NCBI GenBank assembly: GCA_949752795.1
Contig: OX457058.1
Coordinates: forward strand, 34,164,587-34,228,586
DNA length: 64,000 nt
Direction: 5' to 3'
Source of the DNA: Hyperoodon ampullatus
Taxonomy: Eukaryota; Chordata; Mammalia; Artiodactyla; Ziphiidae
Each line of letters begins with the position of its first letter. Position 1 is the stretch's first letter. The translations under genes were made by a program, and so were the position numbers. Of this stretch, positions 11,561 to 21,954 are shown in pieces. The notes under the pieces are model-generated. The model saw nothing but the letters and a program-made list of their open reading frames with translations, ran no database searches and was not told the DNA's origin.

Positions 11561-12830
11561 AGTATCCAATTTGGGCAAATTCAACTCTGAGACTGGAGAG
11601 AAAGAGGCTGAGAGAATCCTTTCATCTTCTCATTTGCCTTCCCAAGGACTTTTCCCCAAATGCCAGAAGGAAAAGAAAGGCATCACTTTAAACGTACAGA
11701 ACAATGAAGGGAAAAAAAGATCACATCTTTTGAACTTCAAGGGCCTGATTCCTAGTAATCTAAAGGAGACAATGATTTTTTTCCAGGGTAGATTTGGCTA
11801 CACGCTTTTTCTTTTAACCTTTTGCACTGATTTTAGATTCTCACTCCAGCATCAGAGGCAATCCATTGTAGTCTTAAATTCCTCAGAAACCTTTTAAAAA
11901 CCTGTTTCTCTGATTTTTGGAGCCAAGACTGAAATATAACCTTTACTACCCCACCTAATTGAGGCACACCTTTACGAAGGAAAGAGATGCCAGGGGCTGG
12001 GATCAGAGGGCCAGGCCAGGGCCATACCGTGTCTGCCTCCCTCTGCCTGGAGAAACAGGTTCCCTCTTCGAGGACAGGTGGCATGCACTGTCTTCACTAG
12101 TGTTTCCAATCTCCCCAGAAAAATAGGAATTGTGCTAACCTCTCTGCTCCTATAATATTTCCTGTTCCTCTGATCTAACAGGAAAATATGGTATTGTAAT
12201 TCGTTATATAGATGGATACCTCAGCTTTCCTGAAGGCAGAGAATCCATTCTCATATCTTTACATTTCAGTTCTAAACAGTACCCCAACTATGCTTGGAAC
12301 TTGGAAAATATTTCTGAATGTGGGAATTATATACTGAATAAATGGGTAATTAAATAAATTAATGAGAAGAAGTGAACACTATACTTCTTTTCGTTAAGTC
12401 TAAGATACAAAAATTTCTACATTTTGATGTTGGAAAGCAGGATGCATTTCATAGTCCATGACGTGTCATGGTTTCTTGGGGAGCTTTTCTTATTTCTTAG
12501 TGTTCCAGGGCTGGTATGGCCCAAAGGTTACTGCAGGACAAGATTGACCTTGAAAATAGTTGGTCACTGACTTCCCGTGTCTGAAGTCCCCTCTAGAATG
12601 AAGGTTGTTCTCTGATAATGTTCTGCACCAGATTAAACAACAATTAAGTGTAAAAATGCTTTAATCCGGTTTTTAAAGTCTATAGTATCTACTACTGAAA
12701 GAGGAGTAGGAAGATGAGCACACTTGTCACAAAGGCAGTATGACAATAAATGTGCAGAGTCTTACAACTTCTGTATCTTTTATTTCAGGATATCTGGAAT
12801 ATTTCCTAAGAGAATGATTGCTTGAAAAAA
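11561..12830. other. unassigned stretch
   Basis: No recognisable repeat, RNA or exon. The frame at 11571-11897 (108 codons) has no domain and no support. Confidence 0.5.
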
Positions 12831-12834
12831 GATC

Positions 12835-13215
12835 AGCATACAAAGAAGTTCAATGCAGCATTATTTATAACAGCAACATAGTAGAAATAATACAAATGAC
12901 TGAAAGATAGGAATTGTAAATACAGTATGAAATAGTTACATATATATATCTAATAGGGCCCTTTGAAGTCATTAAAATAATATTGTAGAAGAATATTCAA
13001 TGATATACAAAATACTTATGATGTACCGTTAAGTACAAATGGCTGAATGAGAACATTATGTATAGAATTGCCTCTTTAAAAAATAAAATTAGATATGAAT
13101 TATATGTAATAATTATATGTGTATACTTAAACATGCACATAGAAAAATACCAGTTAAAAAGTTACAAGTAGTGATTATTTTGGAGCCTGAAATTATAGGT
13201 GATTTATTGAAAAAA
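12835..13215 (+). mobile_element. old L1 3' fragment
   Basis: Plus-strand L1M-type 3' end: 'aatgcagcattatttataac' near 12851, then text equivalent to a late ORF2 and 3' UTR. Diverged, without an open frame. Confidence 0.6.
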
Positions 13216-13224
13216 TATTTAATT

Positions 13225-14350
13225 AGGAGAATTCAAACACAATATTACAAAGAATAGAATAATGAACCCCCATGGACTCAACACCTAGTTTCAGTTATTA
13301 ACTCATGGTCAATCGAGTTTCATTTATATTTCCATATTAACCCTTCCACCTACCCCAACTGGTTTATTCTGAAGCAAATCTAGGCATTGCATAATTTCAT
13401 TTGTGACATTTCAGTGTGCATATCTAAAACATAAAGGGTCTTAAAAAACTATCCACACTACCACTATCAAACTAACATAATTGTTAGAACTCCTCAATAT
13501 CAGTATTAAGGGTTCAAATTTTCTCAATTCATTCACTAATATATTAATATACAAAATATTAATATATGTATAATGTAAAAATATATAATGAGTATATAAA
13601 AATATATATTGTTTGGTTTATTCAACTCAAAATCCAAAGTCTAAAAATGACATTGGTTGATACATCATCTAAGTGTACTTTAATCTATAGATTCCAACTC
13701 CCTGTCTCTATTTTTCCCCTGCCATTTATTTGTTGGAGAAACTGGGTTGTTCATCCTGTAAAATTCCCATACTCTGGATTTTCTCAGTTGATCCCCATAG
13801 TATGCATAGTATATTTCACTACCTTCTGTATTTCCTGAAACTTGTAGCTGGATCTAGAGGCTTGATTAGATGCAGGTTAAATTTTTTAGCAAGAATACCC
13901 CCATTGCTGATCATCACCTACATCCATTATTCCATTAGGGGTTGCAAACTGCTGATATTCTTTCTTCTTTAGCTGGAATAATTCTATATAGAAAAACTTC
14001 CCCTCATCAATTATTTGATTGTACTGAGGTATAGTTTGTACAGCAAAGGCAGGATAAATGCTTGTGTCTTTTCTTTATACACCTGCTTACGGAACAGTGA
14101 GTTCATCCCCAGCATCTTCCAAAGATGATCAACAAGTTTTTAAAATGTTATTATGAACACATGGATTTAAATAATTTAGCATGTCTGATCTATTGCAGTT
14201 ATTACTCCTATTGTTGCTTAAATTTCCCCATCTCTGTCTGGTAAGAGCCACTTGAAGTTGGCTTGTGAGTTTTTCTGACCTGACCTTGTTTTCTGGGAGT
14301 GTTGAGAGAGTGACAGAGAAGATGCTGGGGAGAGAAAGACAATCATGTAT
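13225..14350. mobile_element. ancient repeat, probably an old L1 3' UTR type
   Basis: A long diverged repeat recognised from landmarks that recur in many mammalian loci: 'aatgaacccccatggactca' near 13261, 'gaagcaaatctaggcattgc' near 13371, 'tctagaggcttgattagatg' near 13853, 'gggttgcaaactgctgatat' near 13938 and 'cagtgagttcatccccagca' near 14095. The family and orientation are my inference. The SINE at 14369 sits at its right edge. Confidence 0.5.
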
Positions 14351-14368
14351 GCCATGGTCTGCCATCTT

Positions 14369-14579
14369 TTTTTTTTTTTTTTTTTTTGCGGTACGCGGGC
14401 CTCCCACTGTTGTGGCCTCTCCCGTTGCGGAGCACAGGCTCCGGACGCGCAGGCTCAGCGGCCATGGGTCATGGGCCTAGCCGCTCCGCAGCATGTGGGA
14501 TCTCCCCGGACTGGGGCATGAACCCGCGTCCCCTGCATCAGCAGGCGGACTCTCAACCACTGCACCAACAGGGAAGCCC
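14369..14579 (-). mobile_element. short CHR-type SINE with 15-bp TSD
   Basis: Poly-T on the left, short-form body, and the reverse complement of the tRNA-like head on the right. 'atggtctgccatctt' occurs perfectly at 14354-14368 and 14580-14594, which fixes the insertion. It has a few point changes relative to other copies ('caccaacagggaagccc'). Confidence 0.95.
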
Positions 14580-14594
14580 ATGGTCTGCCATCTT

Positions 14595-15062
14595 GATATC
14601 ATCTTGAGGGGGATGGGAAGCCACAGAAGGGACTTAAGCAAGGAATGACTTGGAAGGGACCCAGAGTGGAACTGCAGATGGATTTTGCAGATGTTCAGAT
14701 CAAATGATGGCAGTGGGGAGGGAGCGGAGTGGGGCAGATTGGAGAGATGTTCTTCTTGCCCTCTAAGAGCACCCATTGTTAGGAAGCTTTTTCCTAAATT
14801 CTGGTTCTTTAACGGGGTCTCAAAGAGATTTATTCACATCTTCAGATGGTTATCCAAACATGATTTGGAAGAAAATCCTGAACCCAGGGGCTCTCTGATC
14901 TCAGCTAGCTCATCAGAAATATAGTTGAGGGCACATTATCAGCTCCCATAAATCTGCGGGGTTTAGACAGTGATGGGGACACTTTTATTAACTTTCTAAG
15001 TATCTCCTAACAGAGGAGACCTTGAAAGTGGCACACATTCCTTTATCAATCATTATCTGGAG
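14595..15062. other. unassigned stretch
   Basis: No family recognised. The text near 14615-14660 has a familiar dispersed-repeat feel that I could not name. Confidence 0.45.
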
Positions 15063-15063
15063 C

Positions 15064-15380
15064 AGTGCTTCTCAAAATAGGGCTTGTGAACAGGAGCCCC
15101 TCCTAAACTATCTGTCACTGGTCTGCAATGAGATAAATATAGGAACTGAGAGTAAGCATTAGAACTTTTATAGCAATTGCACAGAGTGAGTAATTTTATG
15201 TCTGTTTAATCTAAACATTAAAACAAATCCCTGAGGATTATATTTGGTACCTTTTAAATTTCATCTTTATAACAATTCATTTTCATTATCTTTTCCAAGA
15301 TGATTGGTCAGTGGTGTGTTGGGGGGTCGGGGGGGTGGGCAGAAACTTGTTACTTTCCAAGCAGAATTTGAGAAATGTGG
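15064..15380. mobile_element. hAT-type non-autonomous DNA transposon relic
   Basis: The ends are imperfect inverted repeats: 'cagtgcttctcaaa' at the left and 'tttgagaaatgtg' at the right. This is the terminal pattern of Charlie-related elements. The G-rich tract near 15320 is a local expansion. The exact family (MER58-like?) is uncertain. Confidence 0.5.
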
Positions 15381-15384
15381 GTGC

Positions 15385-16390
15385 AGAAAACATTCTAATA
15401 TCTCCTGACTGCGGTGAAGGGGGAGCTCATAGTTGTAAACGGTGACCTTAAGTACTCATTTGGAAGTCGTTTGGGAAGAAATCCACACATAGAGAAGTTT
15501 ATGCTAGCAAAAAAGAGACAAAATGTAAAAGCAATTATCTTTGCCATGTAGCACACATTTATAGTCATTGTTAAGTAGTTCTGTGTTTTCGATTACAAAC
15601 TTGAAATTGCAGGAGAGGAAAATGCCTCATACGTCATGTCCTGATTGTATCCATTTCACTAACAATTCAACCTGTTAGATTTTTGTACGGAAAATGTATG
15701 CCATTAGCATAAATTATGTATGCAGATGAAAATGTGCACTAGCTCTTCTTAATAGCCATTTTAAGCCATTTCTGACACATCCCTGCCTAAGTTTCCAAAA
15801 AATACATGTGGTAGGAACGTAATTAATCAGGGTCTGTTTTTGTCAGCCTCCAGGAGTCAGAGCGAAGGCAAGCCATTGATTTTGCTGCTTTTGAAAAGCC
15901 TTGTTTGGTAAGTCATCCTTGTTAACAGGATAAATGTTGGCTGGCTTCAGGAAAAACTAGAAGATTTAACAGCGCTGGAATAGAGCCGTCAGACCACCTG
16001 TGATAGAAAAATTAACTTTGAGGAAAAGCCGTGTAACTTTGCCCCAATTTCTCCTCTTAGATTATGTTCGACAACATACAGATGGTGAAGGCTGAGGAAA
16101 AAGTGTGCCCAGGACACATTCTGATTTCCTTACCCACCAGATAGAAAATGCATTGGAGAGAATTTTATTCTCCCCAAGATTAAATTTGATATGACCACTT
16201 GAAGACTCACTATATTGGTGAAATGAAACATGGCAATGTTTCTCAAGTTTCCAGGATTGAGTATTCTTCCCAGGAGAGACACAGCACAGGATAATTTCAG
16301 TGGGAAGATGGAGCAGATCACAGAGAGCATCTCTTAAAGGGACACTGGATCCCCTGGTTAGTGCTGTGTACACTTCCCTTATTGAGTTAG
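15385..16390. other. repeat-free block, possible conserved non-coding element
   Basis: About 1 kb without any recognisable repeat, flanked by old repeats. It is rich in homeobox-like and octamer-like words, such as 'gtaattaatcagg' near 15819 and 'cattagcataaattatg' near 15702. There is no coding signal: the minus-strand frames at 16062-16373 have no domain. Conservation is a guess from composition. Confidence 0.3.
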
Positions 16391-16393
16391 ATT

Positions 16394-16477
16394 ATAGGAT
16401 ACCACAAGATTTACGTATTTATTAAATGTCATGATATAGGATACCACAAAATTTACATATTTATTAAATGTCATGAT
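16394..16477 (+). repeat. tandem duplication of a 42-bp unit
   Basis: Two adjacent copies, 16394-16435 and 16436-16477, each starting 'ataggataccacaa' and ending 'ttaaatgtcatgat'. They differ at only two positions, both G versus A. Confidence 0.95.
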
Positions 16478-17170
16478 AAAAAAATAGTGGAATGGCTTCA
16501 TTTTGCATACTGTAGGAAAGTATAGGTGATTTAATATTCAATAAATTTGGAGCAATTCGCTATTCATCTGAAAAAAATGAATTGTATCTCTATGTCATAC
16601 CTATAAAAAATTAATTCCCAACATTGTAAAAACCCTTGAGTGTAAAACAACAGCAGCAACCATTCTGTAACCTGGGGATCTGGGAAACCATTAAACTAAT
16701 ACAGGAAATTGCACATCTTTAAAGAAAAATATAGCCCTATTAAAAATAGTAAAAATTTTTTTGCGTCACAAAAGATACGAACAAAATCAAAGTTTATTGA
16801 TAACTGAGAAAATATTTGCAGTGACTGTAATTGAAGTATCTGTTAGGATAATTTCAGCTGCAAATAATACACTATCCCCACCCCCAAAATGGCCTAATGC
16901 TATTTTCATCAGCTTTGGGGGCGAGTGGCATATCTCTTTCGGAAGGCCTCCACTCCCATAAATTTTTTCTTATATCTTATTGGACATATTAGGACATGAG
17001 GCCACTTTCATACCAGTTTCTGGAAAATGGGAGTGATATTTTCATCCTGGGTTAGGGATCGATACTACTTCTTTACCTGGGCCTGAGCACCTGATACTTA
17101 AGAAATTCAGGGTTTTGTTATCAAGGCAGAGAGGTACGTGCAGGGTAGGGGGGTATCATTGTCCTGTAAT
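16478..17170. other. unassigned AT-rich stretch
   Basis: No gene. Text near 16850-16990 ('aatttcagctgcaaataata') resembles a diverged interspersed repeat of unknown family. Confidence 0.45.
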
Positions 17171-17174
17171 AGTA

Positions 17175-17835
17175 AATTGTTTTAATAAGAAAAAGAGCTC
17201 CTTCAAATAGGTAAGTGAAAAAGCCCAATGGAAATTTGGGTAAAGAAGATGAATTAGGCAATTCCAACCAGAGAGAATTTTAATGGTCCCTAAGGCAGAA
17301 GAGACTGTCAACCTTGCCAGTAGGTTGCCACAAAATCAAACTGCAAAACTTTAAAAAAGAGAGAGAGAGAGAGAGAGAGAGGGAGAAAATACCAAATGAG
17401 TGGAAATAGAAAATTGCCAGAGCCTTCCTAGAAAGTGATTTTATTAAAATGTAAAACATTTATTCTTTGAATAATTTAACCTGAGGAATCAACAATATTA
17501 ATAGACAAGGGTATATGAATAAGAATGTCTATTGAAAAGTTGTTTGTAGTCGTCAAATAAAACATTGAAATAACCTAACTTTTCATCCAAAGGAAGGTGG
17601 CTGAATAAATTGTGGTACAACTGTGACATGGGAAATTATTAGCTAATAAAAGGAATAAGTCAGATCTGTAGCTGGGAAGGAGTTGGGACGTAAGGGAAAA
17701 ACATAAGTAAACAAATTAAGAAAGTCATGGAAAAAGTGCACAAAAACACACATCACTGATTCTGTTTATAAGGATAAAATTTGGAACGGAGTTGCAATGT
17801 CCAGGAAATGTTCAGTTAACCTGAAGAAGGAAACA
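17175..17835 (+). mobile_element. old L1 3' fragment
   Basis: Plus-strand L1M-type text running through late ORF2 and 3' UTR, with 'gaggcaattcc'-like and 'aaattgtggtacaactgtga' landmarks. A (GA)n tract at 17357-17382 interrupts it. No open frame remains. Confidence 0.5.
17357..17382. repeat. (GA)n microsatellite
   Basis: About 13 GA units inside an old L1 relic. Confidence 0.95.
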
Positions 17836-17849
17836 CTCTAGGACCTAGA

Positions 17850-18390
17850 GCCCCACATTTAGAGACATACACCAAAGTGTGCACTGTAACTGTTCTCATG
17901 GCAAAAATTGGAAACAGCCTCAAGGCCCAACAGTAGTAGAATAAACAAATTAACTTGTAGCATAATGTATAAATATACTACATTTTTTATGGATATTATA
18001 ATACAGTAAAAAGTGAATACATTACAATTATATATAAAACACATTAACTGTAAAAGATATTGAACAAATGAAAGCAAGTTGTAGAATATGTACAGTATGA
18101 TAGTTTATATGAAATTTAAAATCAAGGAAACAATTATTTCTAACAAGAGAGAGCTGGACAAAGATGCATACCAACTTCAAGATGGGGTTATTACTACTGG
18201 GGAAGAAAAGTAGGATGGACAATGAGATTAAGGCTTCAACTCTACCAGTAAAGCTTTGCTTCTTAAAAAATATGGAAAATTGTTGGCAGGTGTCAAATCT
18301 GGGTATAGGTGCGTGAGATTTCACAATACTATTTTCTGTATCTTTTGAATATTTTAAATCTTTTATAATAAGAATATATTTTAAAGGGGA
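17850..18390 (+). mobile_element. old L1 3' fragment, second copy
   Basis: The text starts again at the same part of L1 ('caaaaattggaaacagcctc' near 17903) that the preceding element covers, so this is a separate insertion. It ends in AT-rich text near 18390. Confidence 0.6.
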
Positions 18391-18639
18391 AGTTTCGATT
18401 CACTTGGCTTGTTTATTAATCCCTGAGGTTTGTTCCTTTCATCCACGATTTTCCACATTTACTTTAAAAACTCACATCTTTATTAAAGCGGAAAAAACAA
18501 TATTCAGACAGAAATTGAACTTAGTACCTAATAAGTTAACCCATATCTAGGCATTGTTTCATTTTGAAATAAATTCACTGGATCACCTGAAACATAATTC
18601 AGCCTCATGTAGTGAAAAATCCCAGTTGTTTCTGAAATA

Positions 18640-18825
18640 GACCCAGATTTAAACCGTGATCCTCAAACTTCCTAACTGTATAATCAAGAAAATTATTTAA
18701 CAAATTGAGCCTGGCTCACTGAATGTTAACGTGATTTGGCATAATTTGGTGGTTATTGTAAAGACCAAATAAAATGTAGGTTAAATGCCTAGCACAATAC
18801 TTCGTAGGTATTTGGTATTCAAAGA
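18640..18825 (+). mobile_element. MIR, plus orientation
   Basis: Degenerate MIR: 'gggcaag'-equivalent region, 'gaaaattatttaacaaattg', 'gttattgtaaagaccaaata' and 'taaatgcctagcacaatact' in the expected order. Confidence 0.65.
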
Positions 18826-18849
18826 CAACGGTAAGTATAATCACAGATA

Positions 18850-19045
18850 ATATTCACTGAGATCTTAACTAGTTCCTACCTCTTTGTGTGCATTTAATCA
18901 TCTCAACAACCCTGTAGATACATTTATGTTGCTCTTTATTTTCTGATGCAATTAAATAACTTGCCAACAGTTAGCAAGTATTTAGAACTTAAACCCAAGT
19001 TTGTCTGACACCAAATTCTGTGTGCATAAACACTAAGCTACAGGA
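18850..19045 (-). mobile_element. MIR, minus orientation
   Basis: Reverse-oriented MIR: 'catttaatcatctcaacaac' followed by 'aataacttgccaacagttag' and 'cttaaacccaagtttgtctg', ending in 'cataaacactaagcta'. It faces the MIR at 18640-18825 with about 25 bp between them. Confidence 0.75.
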
Positions 19046-19160
19046 TGAGAAAGCTATATATATTTATGTATATATTTTTAGAAGAAGTCTGTAAATTTTG
19101 TGATTCTGACCTGGATCTCAATGAACATACCTATGCTACACCAGATAGCTCAGAATCCAA

Positions 19161-19355
19161 TTTTTTTTTTTTTTTTTTTTTGCGGTACGCGGGCCTCTCA
19201 CTGTTGCGGCCTCTCCCGCTGCGGAGCACAGGCTCCGGACGCGCAGGCTCAGTGGCCATGGCTCACGGGCCCAGCCGCTCCGCGGCATGTGGGATCTTCC
19301 CGGACCGGGGCACGAACCCGTGTCCCCTGCATCGGCAGGTGGACTCTCAACCACT
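19161..19355 (-). mobile_element. short CHR-type SINE, head-truncated
   Basis: Poly-T at 19161-19181 and a near-consensus body, but the element stops at 'ctctcaaccact'. The last 18 or so bases, corresponding to the 5' tRNA-like end, are missing. No clear TSD, which fits 5' truncation or a small later deletion. Confidence 0.92.
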
Positions 19356-19959
19356 CTCAATCTTAATAAGACCTGACTCCTGACTGATGTTGAGCCAACC
19401 CTGGTTTCTGCATCCTATTTCTTAAGGAGTGAGCAAAGTTTTTGAAAGTTCAAAGCCAAACACAAAGACTGAGATAGTCCAGGATCCCCCAGACTTCACC
19501 TGTGAGGGTGGGTATTCAGGGGCTTTGAGGTAGAAAATATTGGTGACTCTTACCAGAGGGACTGTTACTCCAGCTCCACGGGCTGCTTCCTCTCCATCCT
19601 ACTTTCCAAGATGACCACTGCTTACCTTGGAGAACAGGACAGTATCTTCTGCAGCTGCTATTTCTTCTCCAACTCTCTGCAGTAACGTATCAGTTACTCT
19701 CCCTACAGCTGACGTGGTCTGAGAGTGGGGCAATGCTCAAGAAGGCTGCTCTTTGTCCTTGTTTCTGTGCAACCGTCTCTTCTCCTGTCTGGTCACCAAC
19801 AATCTAATGGTCAGGCTTTCCATTGTGTCTTTGCTTCCCCACATCTTTTTCTGAGGCTGGTTGTATTCTCTTTACAGCTATTACAGTGCTTTCATTAGTC
19901 ACTAACAGGAGCTTCCCAAAATGAGAAAGCAAAACACATATTGACTGTAATGTAAGTAC
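19356..19959. other. unassigned stretch
   Basis: No gene, RNA or repeat recognised between two SINEs. Confidence 0.5.
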
Positions 19960-19973
19960 AAGGTTTAACTTTT

Positions 19974-20146
19974 TTTTTGTGGCCTCTCCCATTGCGGAGC
20001 ACAGGCTCCGGACGCGCAGGCTCAGCGGCCATGGCTCATGGGCCCAGCCGCTCCGTGGCATGTGGGATCCTCCCGGACCGGGGCACGAACCCGTGTCCCC
20101 TGCATCAGCAGGCGGACTCTCAACCACTGCACTACCAGGGAAGCCT
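19974..20146 (-). mobile_element. short CHR-type SINE lacking its 3' end, with TSD
   Basis: 'aaggtttaactttt' at 19960-19973 and 20147-20160 is a 14-bp TSD. The short T-run joins directly to 'gtggcctctcccattgcgg', so the usual 3' end (reverse complement of 'cagtgagaggcccgcgtaccgc') is absent. The intact TSD shows that the copy integrated in this shortened form or lost its tail precisely. Confidence 0.93.
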
Positions 20147-20160
20147 AAGGTTTAACTTTT

Positions 20161-20798
20161 AATGGAACCACTAGAATTACAGCTTCCTCCTCCTCTTCCT
20201 TCTCCTCTTCTTTCTTCTGCTTCCTTTTAAATTTTCAAAATTTCAAAAATACACAAGAGTGTAGAGAAAGAGAACTAGAACTAGCCCCCATGAAGAACTC
20301 ACTCCATGGCTTTAAACACCTTGCCAATATTGTTTCATCTAGCTCTCCTTTTTTTTTTTTTTGCTGATTTTAAAGAACATCTAAAGGATCTTTTCATTTT
20401 TGCCTGTGGTGCAGCATGTCATCTGTTTGTTCCTTCAAATGCACTCCCTACCTTTTAGCTCCTTGCTCTGTGTCCAAAGAAACTTAGCTTTGTCTATATC
20501 ATGGATTCCTTTCCTTCTGGCTTCCCATCAGGTTTGGCAAATGAGGAGCATTACCAAGAGATTAGAAGGTAGGAGAAGAGTGAGGTTGGAAATGTATATC
20601 CCTAGCTGCATCTGTTGGGTCCCAATGGCTTGGCCACATCCCTTGACCAAAGATGCAGATCTTGTCAGGCAATCCTCACCATACAGCTCTCCCTGGATTC
20701 GTCAAATTATCCAGTTTGTGCGCCATCTTTTCCTACTGGGATCCTGGCTGGTCTACCCCCACCCTCATCCTCTGAGCCTGTTTTTATTCCTGTACATC
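20161..20798. other. unassigned stretch with a possible old repeat piece
   Basis: The text near 20230-20380 ('ccccatgaagaactcactcc', 'aatattgtttcatctagctc') looks like another diverged copy of the repeat at 13225-14350. The frame at 20400-20846 (148 codons) runs into an LTR relic and has no domain. Confidence 0.4.
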
Positions 20799-21165
20799 CG
20801 TGTCTTTGTTCCTTCAGGCTGCTATAACAAAAATACCATAGACTGAGTAGCTTATCAACAACAAAAATTCATTTTTCACAGTTCTGGAGGCTGGCAAGTC
20901 CAAGAGCAGAGTGTTGGCAGGTTTGGTGTCTGGGGAGAGGTAGATGGCTGACTTTTCATCGTGTCCTCACATGGCAGAAGAGGCAAGGGAGCTCTCTGGG
21001 GTCTCTTTTATAAGGGCACTAATCCCTTTCATGAGGACATTGCCTTCATGGCCTAATCATGTCTCAAAGGCTCCACCTCCAAATACCATCACATTGGGTA
21101 TTAGGTTTCAAAATATGAATTTTAAGGGGGGGGGTGGGACACAGACTTCAGTTTATTGCACTCCC
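20799..21165 (-). mobile_element. MLT1-type MaLR solo LTR
   Basis: Reverse complement of an ERVL-MaLR LTR: 'gctgctataacaaaaatacc', 'cacagttctggaggctggca', 'cgtgtcctcacatggcagaa', 'ataagggcactaatcccttt' and 'ccacctccaaataccatcac' are all in order. It is a solo LTR relic with no internal retroviral genes seen. Confidence 0.8.
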
Positions 21166-21345
21166 TGTGCCAATTAATAGTCACTAACCATATAATATAC
21201 TAAGATTGAAACTGAATATTAACCCATTCTCTGGCATCCCTCTTACCTGATAAGACCTGGTTAAAGCCTCCTCTCAACTACCTATTTTCAGTGACATCGT
21301 TCAGAATTCCATGATCTCATCGACTTCAGCCAGAGTTATATTTTT

Positions 21346-21662
21346 ATTATTTATTTTTAAAAAGTAATTAATTAATTTATTTTTGGCTGCGTTGGGTCTT
21401 CTTTGCTGCACGCGGGCTTTCTCTAGTTCTGGTGAGCGGGGGCTACTCTTTATTGCGGTGGCTTCTCTTGTCACGGAGCATGGGTTCTAGGTGCAAGGGC
21501 TTCTGTAGTTGTGGCTCACGGGCTCCAGAGTGCAGGCTCAGTAGTTGTGGCTCACGGGCTTACTTGCTCTGCAACATGTGGGATCTTCCCGGACCAGGGC
21601 TTAAACCCGTGTCCCCTGCATTGGCAGGCAGATTCTTAACCACTGTGCCACCAGGGAAGCCC
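21346..21662 (-). mobile_element. long CHR-type SINE with TSD
   Basis: 'agagttatattttt' flanks it at 21332-21345 and 21663-21676. AT-rich tail at left, then the long-form 3' part ('ttggctgcgttgggtcttct'), the internal block 'ctgtagttgtggctcacggg', and the tRNA-like head at right. Confidence 0.95.
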
Positions 21663-21679
21663 AGAGTTATATTTTTTAA

Positions 21680-21954
21680 ATGTAGTTCTGGCCACTAAAA
21701 GCATTGGTAGATTTCGGTAATTCTCCAAGGTCTGAAGAATTAAGTGAGGTGTTCTGGTCGATAAATATATGTGTACTAAGAAAGCCCTTTTATATCCTCT
21801 AAACAAATGACTATTGTGAAACTTGAAATTTTTCTATTTATGTATAGGTTCAATTTTATATTAATATGCTTAGGATCATCAATGTTTATACCAGATAGAA
21901 GGAGACATTAATGAAGTAGAAATAAAGCATGTAATAGAGAGGATGAACAAGGTC
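21680..21954. other. unassigned stretch
   Basis: AT-rich, nothing recognised. Confidence 0.45.

Noticed and set aside
20799..21165. Endogenous retrovirus with genes
   Set aside because: Only a solo MaLR-type LTR is present here (as at 33052-33437). No gag, pol or env text was seen next to either.
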